Origin: Anaerolineales bacterium HSG25
GTDB taxonomy: Bacteria; Chloroflexota; Anaerolineae; 4572-78; J111
Reading direction: 5' to 3'
Length of the DNA: 34,184 bases
Assembly (NCBI GenBank): GCA_030377865.1
Contig: JAUCGA010000060.1
Location: 1-34,184, forward strand
The notes beneath the pieces were generated by a model. It saw only the letters and a program-made list of their open reading frames with translations, made no database searches and was not told where the DNA came from. Position numbers and translations under genes: made by a program. Below, one piece after another: positions 22,735-30,949 of the stretch; the stretch's first letter is position 1; each line of letters starts with the position of its first letter.

Positions 22735-24171
22735 TTACACCTCAGTAACTCGTAATTTTGGATCAAGATAGGCCAGACCATACGACTGACGCTCATCACG
22801 GGAAATGACCTGAATCATAGAAATATCAACGCGGCGATGTAGATAGGTAGCTTCACCATCAACGAGGCCAAATACACCAGAATTGAGAAAATAGTTACCC
22901 GGAATCAGATTGATTGTTAGAGCAAAACGAGCTTCCATCACTGTAAGGGCATTAATTTTCTTGACAAATAGCCCATCTTGACTTGTGACCACGCCAGATA
23001 GGTCGATTCCGTCGATGGTCTTAATCATCATGCCAAATGTCACCTCACGTGCCTCCTGCTTAAAGCTAACTCGATAAATCCATTCATACCGCTCGCCAAC
23101 CACCAATACATTAACTTGCTCTCCGGTAAGAGTGTAAAAAGCGCAGTCGGTAATCTCGGCAACACCGTTGCTATAACTGGTCTCCTCCGGTTGTGGTAGA
23201 TGTGGGTCAAAGCGGGCTTCTGGAATGGGTAACCCTCGATTTGATACGGTAGATGAGGGTGAAAGGTCAGCCTTGTTGAGGGGGGAAACCAAACCCTTTT
23301 CCTCATTTTCGCCCTTATCTTTTTGGACAAGAACCGCTTCATCTAAGTTTTTTAGGACAGTTTGTCTAGCCTGTTCTAAAATGGCTTTTTCCTCCTCTGG
23401 GGTACTAAACAGAATTTTCTGATAGGTATCACAGACCAGTTTACTTGGCCCATCTAAAACCAAATGACCATACGAGAGCAGGAGACTGCGGGCGCACTGG
23501 CGAATAATCGTCTGAGTATCGTGCGATACCAGTAATACTGTACCACCCTCAGCCCGAAATCTCTCAAGCTGAACCATACATTTGCGCTGAAACGCGGCAT
23601 CGCCCACCGAAAGTGCCTCGTCCACAATCAGCACCTCTTTTGGCACAAAGGCTTGCACCGAGAAGGCCAAACGGACAAACATGCCGCTCGAATAGAATTT
23701 GACCGGCTGGTTGATATAGGGGCCAATGTCAGCAAAGCTCACAATTTGGTCATAAATCGCGTCGATTTCTGGTACCGACATGCCCAAAATTGCGCCATTC
23801 ATGTAGACATTCTCGCGGCCTGTAAATTCGGGATTAAAACCGCTTCCTAGTTCAAGTAGAGCCGCTACCTTGCCTCGTACCTGAATTTGACCGTGACTTG
23901 GAGTCAAGGTGCCAGCAATCATCTGGAGAATGGTACTTTTACCGCTTCCGTTTCGACCAATAATACCTACCGTTTCCCCCTGTTTAATCTGAAACGAGGC
24001 CTCACGTAAGGCCCAAAATTGACGCGAAAAAACCGGCGTTTTATTAGCATGTAAAAAACTGGGCAACGCATACCATAATGATTGCTTAAGTCGGTCGGTA
24101 GGAGTATTGTACAGCGCATATATTTTACTTACCTGTTCAACAGAAATGGCAATATTTTGATGAAGGGTCAT
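22735..24171 (-). CDS. Polysaccharide/teichoic-acid-type ABC exporter ATPase (Wzt-like)
   Basis: A 478-residue ATPase that would power export of O-antigen-like or teichoic-acid-like glycans. The nucleotide-binding domain has Walker A GRNGSGKST (~72-80), the family motif LLELGSGFNPEFTGRENV, a signature region YSSGMFVRLAF, Walker B VLIVDEALSVGD and the switch His in LLVSHD. Residues ~310-478 form a beta-rich C-terminal domain typical of Wzt (EITDCAFY, FGMMIKTIDG, GNYFLNSGVF), used in known homologues to recognise the glycan terminus. Its permease partner (Wzm/TagG) is not next to it. An in-frame TTG 30 nt upstream gives a longer frame overlapping the HAD gene; neither start has a good ribosome site. 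I chose the ATG. Confidence 0.85.
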   Translation of the reverse strand: MTLHQNIAISVEQVSKIYALYNTPTDRLKQSLWYALPSFLHANKTPVFSRQFWALREASFQIKQGETVGIIGRNGSGKSTILQMIAGTLTPSHGQIQVRGKVAALLELGSGFNPEFTGRENVYMNGAILGMSVPEIDAIYDQIVSFADIGPYINQPVKFYSSGMFVRLAFSVQAFVPKEVLIVDEALSVGDAAFQRKCMVQLERFRAEGGTVLLVSHDTQTIIRQCARSLLLSYGHLVLDGPSKLVCDTYQKILFSTPEEEKAILEQARQTVLKNLDEAVLVQKDKGENEEKGLVSPLNKADLSPSSTVSNRGLPIPEARFDPHLPQPEETSYSNGVAEITDCAFYTLTGEQVNVLVVGERYEWIYRVSFKQEAREVTFGMMIKTIDGIDLSGVVTSQDGLFVKKINALTVMEARFALTINLIPGNYFLNSGVFGLVDGEATYLHRRVDISMIQVISRDERQSYGLAYLDPKLRVTEV

Positions 24172-24191
24172 GAGAGGGGAGATTGGGGAGA

Positions 24192-24983
24192 TTATCCCCA
24201 AACCTCCACCAGTTCAGCAATACCCGACAGAATCATGTCCGGTTTGATGCCCTTGCTGGCAATCGACTGCTCGTTGTCTACGCCAGAGGTGACTAACAAG
24301 GTGTTCAGTCCTGCCCGTTGTCCTCCTAAAATATCGGTTTCGAGGCGATCACCTATCATCATGGTTTCATGGGGTAAAACACCCATTTTTTGTACCGCGA
24401 TTTCGAACATGAAATGACCCGGCTTGCCGACCACAGTTGGCTCAACATCTGTAGCGGCTTGAATCGCCGCGGCAATAGAGCCAGCACCGGGGGCAAAACC
24501 TTGTTCAATCGGAAAGGTTAAGTCGGCATTGGTGGCGATAAAGCGCGCGCCTTGTCGAATTAAAATCGTGGCAGATTTGAGTTTTTGGTAGGTCAAACCC
24601 ATATCTAAACTTGAGACCACCGCGCTGACTGGCTGGCTGGCATCAGTAACGACCGTCAGCCCAACCTCATTAAGGGCACTGCGGATACCATCCTCGCCTA
24701 CCGCGTAGACCTTGGCTCCGGCTGATAGCTCATTTTGTAAATAGGTCGCGGTAGCCAGTGAGGAGGTTAACACCTGCTCAGGAGTAACCGTTACCCCAAA
24801 TCCGGCAAACCGAGCGACATATTGAGCCGGTGTTTTACGGGCATTGTTAGTCGCTAACATAAAGGGAATGTTGCGTGTATAGAGCATGTTAAAAAATTGG
24901 TTAAATCCGGGTAAAAGGGTCTCTCCTCGCCATAAAACCCCGTCCATGTCGATAACAATGGCCTTAATGCTGTTTATGTTCAA
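24192..24983 (-). CDS. HAD-superfamily phosphatase, NagD/PNPase-like (subfamily IIA)
   Basis: A 263-residue soluble phosphatase. Motif I is DMDGVLWRG (nucleophile Asp12, acid/base Asp14), motif II LATNN, the Lys of motif III lies near GKPGHFMFE, and motif IV is GDRLETD. The cap sits between motifs II and III, as in NagD-like enzymes; substrates in the family are sugar or nucleotide phosphates or 4-nitrophenyl phosphate in vitro. The start is a TTG at 24983 supported by GGGAG 8 nt upstream; no in-frame ATG precedes motif I. It overlaps the end of hemA by 20 bp, so translation is probably coupled. Confidence 0.88.
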   Translation of the reverse strand: MNINSIKAIVIDMDGVLWRGETLLPGFNQFFNMLYTRNIPFMLATNNARKTPAQYVARFAGFGVTVTPEQVLTSSLATATYLQNELSAGAKVYAVGEDGIRSALNEVGLTVVTDASQPVSAVVSSLDMGLTYQKLKSATILIRQGARFIATNADLTFPIEQGFAPGAGSIAAAIQAATDVEPTVVGKPGHFMFEIAVQKMGVLPHETMMIGDRLETDILGGQRAGLNTLLVTSGVDNEQSIASKGIKPDMILSGIAELVEVWG

Positions 24984-26358
24984 TGTTGTTCTCCCTGTTG
25001 CAAACTCCGTTTTTATGACCGTTATTTTTATACGGCATTGGAGGTAAATCAGTAAATTCTGTATCTGCTAAGGCTTGCAATCCGAACAAATCTCGCGCCA
25101 TCGAGGCGTATCCGGCACTATCACCATGAGCCGCCTTGCGTTTAAGGTTGACGATGGGGTTATGCAAAATTTTATTGACCAATCGTTGTGTCATGGCCGA
25201 AATCAAAGCCTCTGTTTCATGATCGACATCTAATTTTTTGCCTAACCAAGCCATCTCACCCTGTCGAACACGTTCCATGTCTTCCCGTAAATCAACAATG
25301 GTCGAGACTACATCTAATGAGTTTAGCCAGCCTAAAAAGGCGTTTTGTTCCTGATCGATAATATCTGTTACCAAGGGAATAACGGCTTGCCGCTCCTCTA
25401 AATTGTCGTCAAGCTGTTGCTGTAAATCGTCAATATCATACAGATGCACATTCGGAAGCTCCGTTACATCAGAATCTATGTCGCGTGGTACAGCAATGTC
25501 AATTAGAAAAATAGGCCGGTCAGTTCGCTCCGCAGTTGCCCGCCGGAGCATGGCTTTGCTAAGGATAGTATGCGGTGCGCCGGTTGAACTGATGACGATA
25601 TCGGCGGTCTTGAGCGCTTCTGGTAATTGCTGGAAATTAATCGCTTTTCCATTCCATTTTTCAGCCAACTCTGCCGCTCGTTCGTACGTTCGGTTGGCGA
25701 CGATAATTTGTTGCACTCCATGCTGAACTAACGATTTTACGGCAATTTCAGCCATCATACCCGATCCAATCAACAAAATCTTATGATCCGATAAGTTGCC
25801 CAATAAGTTTTCCGCTAAATTAGCCGCTACCGAACTAATTGAAGAGGGGTTGATGCTGATAGTTGTTTCGGTTCTAGCTCTTTTTCCGGTATAAATTGCC
25901 TTTCTGAATAACCCCGACATGATCGTGCCGACTGCATCTTGAGATAAGGCACACTCGTAAGCGTCGGTAATTTGACCAAGAATCTGTGGCTCACCTAAAA
26001 CCATCGAATCAAGACCGGAAGCGACGTTGAGCAGATGGTTAATCGCTGTTTCATTCTGTTTTACATAGAGCGATTCAGAAAATTCGGATAGGGCTGTATT
26101 GGTAGAGCGTCCCAAAAATTGGACAATCCTCTCCTGGGCCAAAACCGAATCTGTGACCAAACTATATACTTCTAGTCGGTTACATGTTGAAATAATTACA
26201 CCTTCGCAGACATGCTCTAAGCGTCCACGCGGATGGGTTGTGTCAAAATGGGTTAAGGCTGAACGTAACATTTGTTGGCTAAATGCAACCTTTTCTCGGA
26301 CTTCTACGGGAGCAGTTTTATGATTTAGTCCGATTAGTAAAATCTCTCGTTTATTCAT
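24964..26358 (-). CDS. hemA: Glutamyl-tRNA reductase
   Basis: Catalyses NADPH-dependent reduction of glutamyl-tRNA(Glu) to glutamate-1-semialdehyde, the first committed step of C5 tetrapyrrole synthesis. Family marks in order: GLNHKTAPVEVREK, the nucleophile Cys59 in STCNRLEVYS, GEPQILGQI, a Rossmann NADP-binding stretch LIGSGMMAEIAVKSL followed by NRTYERA, and the helical dimerisation domain to the end. At 464 residues it is slightly longer than usual because of a polar C-terminal tail (GHKNGVCNRENNIEHKQH). The ATG at 26358 has AAGGAG 7 nt upstream. It lies downstream of moeA on the same strand. Heme made through this route would feed the ctaAB product. Secure. Confidence 0.96.
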   Translation of the reverse strand: MNKREILLIGLNHKTAPVEVREKVAFSQQMLRSALTHFDTTHPRGRLEHVCEGVIISTCNRLEVYSLVTDSVLAQERIVQFLGRSTNTALSEFSESLYVKQNETAINHLLNVASGLDSMVLGEPQILGQITDAYECALSQDAVGTIMSGLFRKAIYTGKRARTETTISINPSSISSVAANLAENLLGNLSDHKILLIGSGMMAEIAVKSLVQHGVQQIIVANRTYERAAELAEKWNGKAINFQQLPEALKTADIVISSTGAPHTILSKAMLRRATAERTDRPIFLIDIAVPRDIDSDVTELPNVHLYDIDDLQQQLDDNLEERQAVIPLVTDIIDQEQNAFLGWLNSLDVVSTIVDLREDMERVRQGEMAWLGKKLDVDHETEALISAMTQRLVNKILHNPIVNLKRKAAHGDSAGYASMARDLFGLQALADTEFTDLPPMPYKNNGHKNGVCNRENNIEHKQH

Positions 26359-26371
26359 TATTTTTCTCCTT

Positions 26372-26471
26372 AGGAATGAGGTCTAAATAAATTATGTACT
26401 CCAGAGTGGTTCAATCTTTAAGATTGAACCACTCTCATGACAAACTGCACAAGTTAAATAATCCCAATTCC
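26372..26471. mobile_element. 100-bp MITE-like palindromic element filling the moeA-hemA gap
   Basis: The left end AGGAATGAGGTCTAAATAA and the right end (reverse complement GGAATTGGGATTATTTAA) are imperfect inverted repeats. At the centre is a perfect 33-nt hairpin (26403-26435, 16-bp arms, 1-nt loop; AGAGTGGTTCAATCTT). One end touches the hemA ribosome site; the other is the base next to the moeA stop codon. The same ends occur at 27717-27764 and 28138-28471. Confidence 0.7.
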
Positions 26472-27689
26472 TTACACTGTTTCCAACAATACCGCTTCAA
26501 CTATGGCTCCGGCCTCATAGTCAGCTTGACCGTGGGGTAAAATCACAAACCCGTTGGCTCCGACCATCGACAAGAGGCGACCAGAACCTTGAAAACCGGT
26601 GCTTGTGGCGGTAAGTTGGCCTTGCTGATTTCGATATAATGTAACTCGGTGGAACTCTGTTCGATGCAGGGCATGGCGAAAAGTATGCTGTAGCATCGCT
26701 TTCTGACGGGGGTGATGGCAGTCGGTATGCCCCATCATTGCCCGCAAAGCGGGGTAAACGAATATCTCGAAGCTGACCAGCGCACTGACCGGAAAACCGG
26801 GCATGCCAAAACAGGCCACGCCATCAACTGTGGCAAATGTAACAGGTTTACCCGGTTTGGTGTTCACCCGACCAAAATGGATGGTACCTCGTTGGGCAAA
26901 ATAGGGCTTGACCAGATCAAGCTGACCCATCGACACTCCGCCGGAGGTCAGGAGCAGGTCGGCTTGACTGATGCCTGCTTCGATGGTTTGTTCGAGCTGA
27001 TACTGCTTGTCCCGAATAATGCCCATGTCTAGTACTGTCGCTCCAGTTTGTTTGACTAGATTCATCAAGGTAAATCTGTTTGAATCTCGAATCTGGCCGC
27101 GTTGGGGCGTTTCATGTGGCTCGACAATCTCATCACCTGTGGACATAATTGCCACCACTGGCCGACGATAGACCTTAACCTCGGTACACCCCACCGTCGC
27201 CAGCAGACCTAACTCTGCGGGGCCAAGTTGCGTTCCGGTATACAGTACGATTTGCCCTTGTTCAATATCTAACCCAATGGGGCGGATGTAGGCTCCAGCC
27301 TCAATTGGGTCGGTTTTTATGTTGACGCGTCCGTCCTGCTCTGCGGTCTCTTCAATCATGATCATCGCGTCTGCACCGAGAGGAATCGGCGCTCCGGTCG
27401 TAACTCGAACTGCTGTACCTGATGTAACCTCTAAATCGGCTATGTAACCAGCCATCTGGTCGCCAACAATCTCGTGCCAGCCAGAGCCATCTTCGGTAAC
27501 GACCGCGTATCCATCCACCGCCGAGGCAGGGAAGGGAGGCATTGGCTCAACCGCGACAATATCTTCGGCCAAAACAAGGCCCAAGGTTTGCTCAAACGGT
27601 AGACTGATTGCCGGCAGTCGCTGGACATGGCGCTCGATTAATGAAAGCGCCTCTTTAATTGGGATCATAGGATAAGGTGATTCGGTCAT
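26472..27689 (-). CDS. moeA: Molybdopterin molybdenumtransferase
   Basis: Inserts molybdenum into adenylated molybdopterin in molybdenum cofactor synthesis, in the cytoplasm. At 405 residues it has normal length. Marks: PPFPASAVDGYAV, GAPIPLGADAMIMIEET, the MoCF-like core VVAIMSTGDEIV, DSNRF, SGGVSMGQLDLVKP, KPGKPVTFA and GMPGFPVSALVSFEIF, and a C-terminal beta domain. The ATG at 27689 is followed by a second in-frame ATG at 27668; neither has a strong ribosome site. No other moa/moe gene or molybdoenzyme is in the window. Confidence 0.95.
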   Translation of the reverse strand: MTESPYPMIPIKEALSLIERHVQRLPAISLPFEQTLGLVLAEDIVAVEPMPPFPASAVDGYAVVTEDGSGWHEIVGDQMAGYIADLEVTSGTAVRVTTGAPIPLGADAMIMIEETAEQDGRVNIKTDPIEAGAYIRPIGLDIEQGQIVLYTGTQLGPAELGLLATVGCTEVKVYRRPVVAIMSTGDEIVEPHETPQRGQIRDSNRFTLMNLVKQTGATVLDMGIIRDKQYQLEQTIEAGISQADLLLTSGGVSMGQLDLVKPYFAQRGTIHFGRVNTKPGKPVTFATVDGVACFGMPGFPVSALVSFEIFVYPALRAMMGHTDCHHPRQKAMLQHTFRHALHRTEFHRVTLYRNQQGQLTATSTGFQGSGRLLSMVGANGFVILPHGQADYEAGAIVEAVLLETV

Positions 27690-27716
27690 AGGTGTTTGCT
27701 TATCTTGACAATGTTA

Positions 27717-27764
27717 GGAATCGGGATTAAATAAGTTGCGCGCAACTTATTTAATCCCGATTCC
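27717..27764. repeat. Perfect 48-bp palindrome, no loop
   Basis: Two 24-bp arms are exact reverse complements with no spacer (GGAATCGGGATTAAATAAG at the outside, GTTGCG at the centre). Its ends match those of the 26372-26471 element, so it looks like two element ends joined with the centre deleted. It lies about 28 bp upstream of the moeA ATG and could affect moeA transcription. Confidence 0.95.
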
Positions 27765-28067
27765 GTGTCATCCTGAGCGTCGATGCGTAGCTACAGTCTT
27801 TCAGATAATGGTTTTCAATTCAAGGCCAACCTTCCCGCAAGGAATGGGTATTAATTAACCTGTGCATAAGGCCGCTGATTGAAATCAGCGTCTTAAACGG
27901 AAAACCTGCTTAAGCAGGTTTCTCGTGTCAGCATAAGAATTCATTCTTATGTGAAAACGTGCAACTTGTTTAATTCCGATTCCAAGTTTAGAACTTGCGG
28001 GAAGGTGATGGCTGAAAATATTTATCTGAACATCTATAGGAAGTAAAAGTTCAGTAAAACCGCCCTA

Positions 28068-28098
28068 GAAACCCGATTTCTTTAAGAAATCGGGTTTC
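28068..28098. repeat. Palindrome, 15-bp arms (GAAACCCGATTTCTT)
   Basis: Arms 28068-28082 and 28084-28098 are exact complements around one T. An intergenic hairpin of the kind found scattered in some Chloroflexota and cyanobacterial genomes (from memory). Confidence 0.85.
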
Positions 28099-28137
28099 TG
28101 ACGCTCCTTCTGGCAAGTTTACTGAATATTTACTATA

Positions 28138-28471
28138 GGAATTGGGATTAATTAAAATTACCGCCCCATTATACCTGAGACGGTGGTCTTATAACAAACA
28201 GATTCAATAGAGTGGTTCAATCTTGGAGATTGAACCATCATAGTAACTTTCATTTCTAAGTTGTCACTTTTCCCGGAGTGCAAGAATTCCATTCTTGCTG
28301 TCAAAATATAATTTTGACACTCCTGTTTTTAACAAGTTAGTTCTGAAAACTACTATGACTGTCAACTTAAGAAGTTCGTAGTAGGCACTTTAGTGCCTTT
28401 GAGGGCGATGAATCGCCTACACTTATGATTGAACCACTCTGGAGCGCGTAACTTATTTGATTCCGATTCCT
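28138..28471. mobile_element. Composite/disrupted palindromic element
   Basis: The left end GGAATTGGGATTAATTAA (from 28139) and the right end TTATTTGATTCCGATTCC match the 26372-26471 element ends. Half hairpins GAGTGGTTCAATCT (28209-28223) and GATTGAACCACTCT (28428-28440) also match. The two halves are separated by unrelated palindromes at 28275-28323 (GGAGTGCAAGAAT) and 28381-28420 (GTAGGC/GCCTAC). This suggests repeated insertion of other palindromes into one ancestral element. Confidence 0.55.
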
Positions 28472-28512
28472 AACTCATTCGGATGTAGATGAATCTAGCA
28501 ATGATATTTTAT

Positions 28513-28542
28513 TTGGCTGAAAACCAGTGGCTCAAGTACAAT
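28513..28542 (+). promoter_or_regulatory. Candidate promoter for the glp operon
   Basis: TTGGCT (28513-28518), an 18-bp spacer and TACAAT (28537-28542), about 140 bp upstream of the glpA ATG. It is the best -35/-10 pair I found between the palindrome island and the gene; moderate match only. Confidence 0.35.
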
Positions 28543-28683
28543 ATACCAAGAGCATTTGTTATTCTTTTTCTGGTAGTATTGTTATCTTGACTGACGACAC
28601 ATCGGAATCAATCCCGATGCTAAAAGCTAAAGCAGGCTGAAGCCAGCTATTTAGGCCACTTTAGCCCAAGGTTATCAATCAAC

Positions 28684-30333
28684 ATGTCAACACTACCAAA
28701 ATATAATACTATGAAAAAATCAACAGAAGTATTAGTCATTGGTGGTGGTGTAACAGGCTGTGGCGTATTATTCGATTTAGCTCAGCGTGGATTTAAGGCT
28801 GTTTTGCTCGAGCGGGGCGGGTTGTCGATGGGAACATCGGGGCGTTTTCATGGCTTGTTGCATAGCGGCGGACGATACGTCGTCAATGATGCAGATGCGG
28901 CCAAAGAATGTATCGACGAGAACCAAATTCTGCGCCGAGTCATGCCTCAAGCTATCGAAGATACGGGCGGACTATTTGTCGTTACACCCGGCGACCCGCT
29001 AGAATTTGCCGACCAGTTTTATCAGGCTTGCCAGCAGGTCGGTATTCCGGTCGAGGAGTTATCCATTAGCGAGATGTTGCACCGCGAACCGTTGCTTAAC
29101 CCCCAAATCAGCCGAGCTTTTGCCGTGCCAGATGCCAGCGTGGAGACGTGGGAGGCATGTCGGGCTTTGGTCGATTCGGCCAAAGCGTTTGGGGCGGAGG
29201 TGTTTGAGTTTTATGAAGTAATCGAGGTGTTGACGGCTAATGGCGCGGTCACTGGTGTGGTGGCTCAAAACCGAATCAGCGGCGAAACTATGACGATTGA
29301 GGCCGACTTGGTGGTCAACGCGACTGGTGCATGGGGAGGGCACATCGCCCAAATGGCTGGTTGTGATGTGACGGTACATGCTGGCAAGGGTACGATGGTA
29401 GCCATGAACTATCGCATGGTCAACACCGTCATTAACCGCTGTATTTATCCACACGATGGCGATATTTTGGTTCCGGTTGGTTCGGTGGCGGTTATCGGCA
29501 CGACCTCCGTTGATGTGCCGAATCCAGACAACTATCTGATTGAGGATTGGGAGATTAAGCTGATGATGGATGAGGGCGAAAAGCTGGTGCCGACCATTAA
29601 GCAGTTTCGGGCTTTGCGGGCATGGGCTGGAATCCGTCCGTTGTATCAAGATAAAACTGCTGGTGATGATTTGCGAGATGTAACTCGAAAATATGCCCTG
29701 CTTGACCATACAACTCGTGATGGTGTGGATAATTTTGTCACCATTACCGGCGGTAAATGGACGACTTATCGCCTGATGGCTGAACATACGGTTGATTTGG
29801 TTTGCCAAAAGTTAGCCACTACTCGCGAATGTCGAACCGCGACCACCGTTCTCAAAACCAAAGATGAACATAAGTTTTATCAGCTTGGACAGCGACTTGA
29901 TAAGTTGGAAACGGGCGAGTTAGATGGTCAACTGATTTGCGAATGTGAACTGGTCACTCGTCCTCAAATTGAGGCTCGATTGGCTCAAACCGACCATCAT
30001 ATCGTCACGGATCTTCGTCGTGAGTTGCGAGTCGGCATGGGGCCATGCCAGGGTGGATTTTGTGCATATCGAGTAGTAGGTATTATGTTAGAGCAGAAAG
30101 ATATAACCGCCGCTCAGGCTAATAAGGCACTGGTTGACTTTTTACAAGAACGCTGGAAAGGGATTAAACCGGTGTTGTGGGGGCAACAATTGCGACAGAT
30201 GAAGCTAGATGAGGGGATTTATTTGGGGTTGTTAGGATTAGATAAACTGCCACCAGAGCTAACAGGGATTGAGCTACCTCGTATTGGCGAGGTTGAAACC
30301 GAAGGATATTATGAGGTGAAAGATGGCGACTGA
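28684..30333 (+). CDS. glpA: Anaerobic glycerol-3-phosphate dehydrogenase subunit A
   Basis: FAD-dependent oxidation of sn-glycerol-3-phosphate to dihydroxyacetone phosphate, with electrons passed on to the quinone pool. Residues ~15-380 are a DAO-type FAD domain (dinucleotide motif VIGGGVTGCG; MGTSGRFHGLLHSGGRYV). A C-terminal BFD-like [2Fe-2S] motif has Cys419, Cys421, Cys455 and Cys460 (ICECE ... GPCQGGFC). That iron-sulphur domain and the 549-residue length separate GlpA from aerobic GlpD. The start at 28684 has AAGG about 12 nt upstream; an in-frame ATG at 28711 has none. It overlaps the next gene by 11 bp and is followed by glpB. Confidence 0.93.
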   Translation: MSTLPKYNTMKKSTEVLVIGGGVTGCGVLFDLAQRGFKAVLLERGGLSMGTSGRFHGLLHSGGRYVVNDADAAKECIDENQILRRVMPQAIEDTGGLFVVTPGDPLEFADQFYQACQQVGIPVEELSISEMLHREPLLNPQISRAFAVPDASVETWEACRALVDSAKAFGAEVFEFYEVIEVLTANGAVTGVVAQNRISGETMTIEADLVVNATGAWGGHIAQMAGCDVTVHAGKGTMVAMNYRMVNTVINRCIYPHDGDILVPVGSVAVIGTTSVDVPNPDNYLIEDWEIKLMMDEGEKLVPTIKQFRALRAWAGIRPLYQDKTAGDDLRDVTRKYALLDHTTRDGVDNFVTITGGKWTTYRLMAEHTVDLVCQKLATTRECRTATTVLKTKDEHKFYQLGQRLDKLETGELDGQLICECELVTRPQIEARLAQTDHHIVTDLRRELRVGMGPCQGGFCAYRVVGIMLEQKDITAAQANKALVDFLQERWKGIKPVLWGQQLRQMKLDEGIYLGLLGLDKLPPELTGIELPRIGEVETEGYYEVKDGD

Positions 30334-30949
30334 AACATGGTGGTTAGATGATGCCCAACAGATTGCAGATGAGAATCCGTATACATTTTATAAACCCTCG
30401 CCCGAAGCAATTGATACGCTTGGGGAAGGGAACATGGTCAAACTGATTTTTCGTTTTCCGGTGTTAGGAAATAATACTCCCACAGGTGAGCGTATGTGGG
30501 TCGAGATAACAAAAATTGACGATGGTAGCTACGAAGGCACGCTGGCTAATCAGCCGTATTATATGAAAGGATTAAAACATGGCGATAAGATTAGCTTTGA
30601 GCCGAAGCATATCATTTCTGTAGATATTGACGACCAAAAGTCTGATGACCATGATCGGTATTTTAAGCGATGTTTTGTTACTAATCGTATTTTACATGAT
30701 GGTATTAAGGCAAAATATATCTACAAAGAGGAGCCTGATCAGGATGAGGATTCTGGTTGGCGGATTATTGAGGGTGACGAACCCGATGAGTATATGGAAA
30801 ATCCTGATAATATTTCCTATGTGGCAATTGGGGTTATTCTTAATCAAGATAACAGTTTTGTCCACCTGTTAGATGTCAAACCAGATTGTTGGTATATTTG
30901 GGATGATATTCGTAACATGTGGGTGAAAGGGGTAAATACAAAACAGTGA
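30323..30949 (+). CDS. DUF2314-like plus DUF2185 (Imm33-like) protein inside the glp operon
   Basis: A 208-residue soluble acidic protein. Residues ~35-100 resemble DUF2314 (GERMWVEITKIDDG, GTLANQPYYMKGLKHGD, a beta-rich stretch). Residues ~110-200 match the DUF2185/Imm33 pattern: CFVTNRILHDG, YIYKEEPDQDEDSGWRI, GDEPDEYMENPDN, then HLLDVKPDCWYIWD. These families are known mostly as immunity-like or uncharacterised proteins; no enzymatic function is established. The ATG lies within the end of glpA, and its stop overlaps the glpB GTG (GTGA), so it is translated as part of the glp unit. This raises the possibility of a structural or regulatory role with GlpAB, which is inference only. Confidence 0.8.
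   Translation: MATETWWLDDAQQIADENPYTFYKPSPEAIDTLGEGNMVKLIFRFPVLGNNTPTGERMWVEITKIDDGSYEGTLANQPYYMKGLKHGDKISFEPKHIISVDIDDQKSDDHDRYFKRCFVTNRILHDGIKAKYIYKEEPDQDEDSGWRIIEGDEPDEYMENPDNISYVAIGVILNQDNSFVHLLDVKPDCWYIWDDIRNMWVKGVNTKQ

Larger units (their letters stand above)
27690..28683. other. Non-coding palindrome-rich island
   Basis: Nearly 1 kb with no credible gene on either strand. It contains a perfect 48-bp palindrome (27717-27764) and small hairpins at 27873-27890, 27903-27920, 27932-27951, 28068-28098 and 28381-28420. It also holds element fragments ending in TTCCGATTCC near 27985 and 28471, and the glpA promoter region after about 28500. It appears to be a landing zone for short palindromic elements. 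Confidence 0.8.

Noticed and set aside
27690..28683. Small RNA or tRNA genes in the palindrome island
   Set aside because: The hairpins are simple inverted repeats; no cloverleaf, CCA end or tRNA T-loop motif was seen.
29059..29808. 249-codon open frame antisense to glpA
   Set aside because: It is fully inside glpA, shows no recognisable domain, and glpA motifs in the sense frame are clear.
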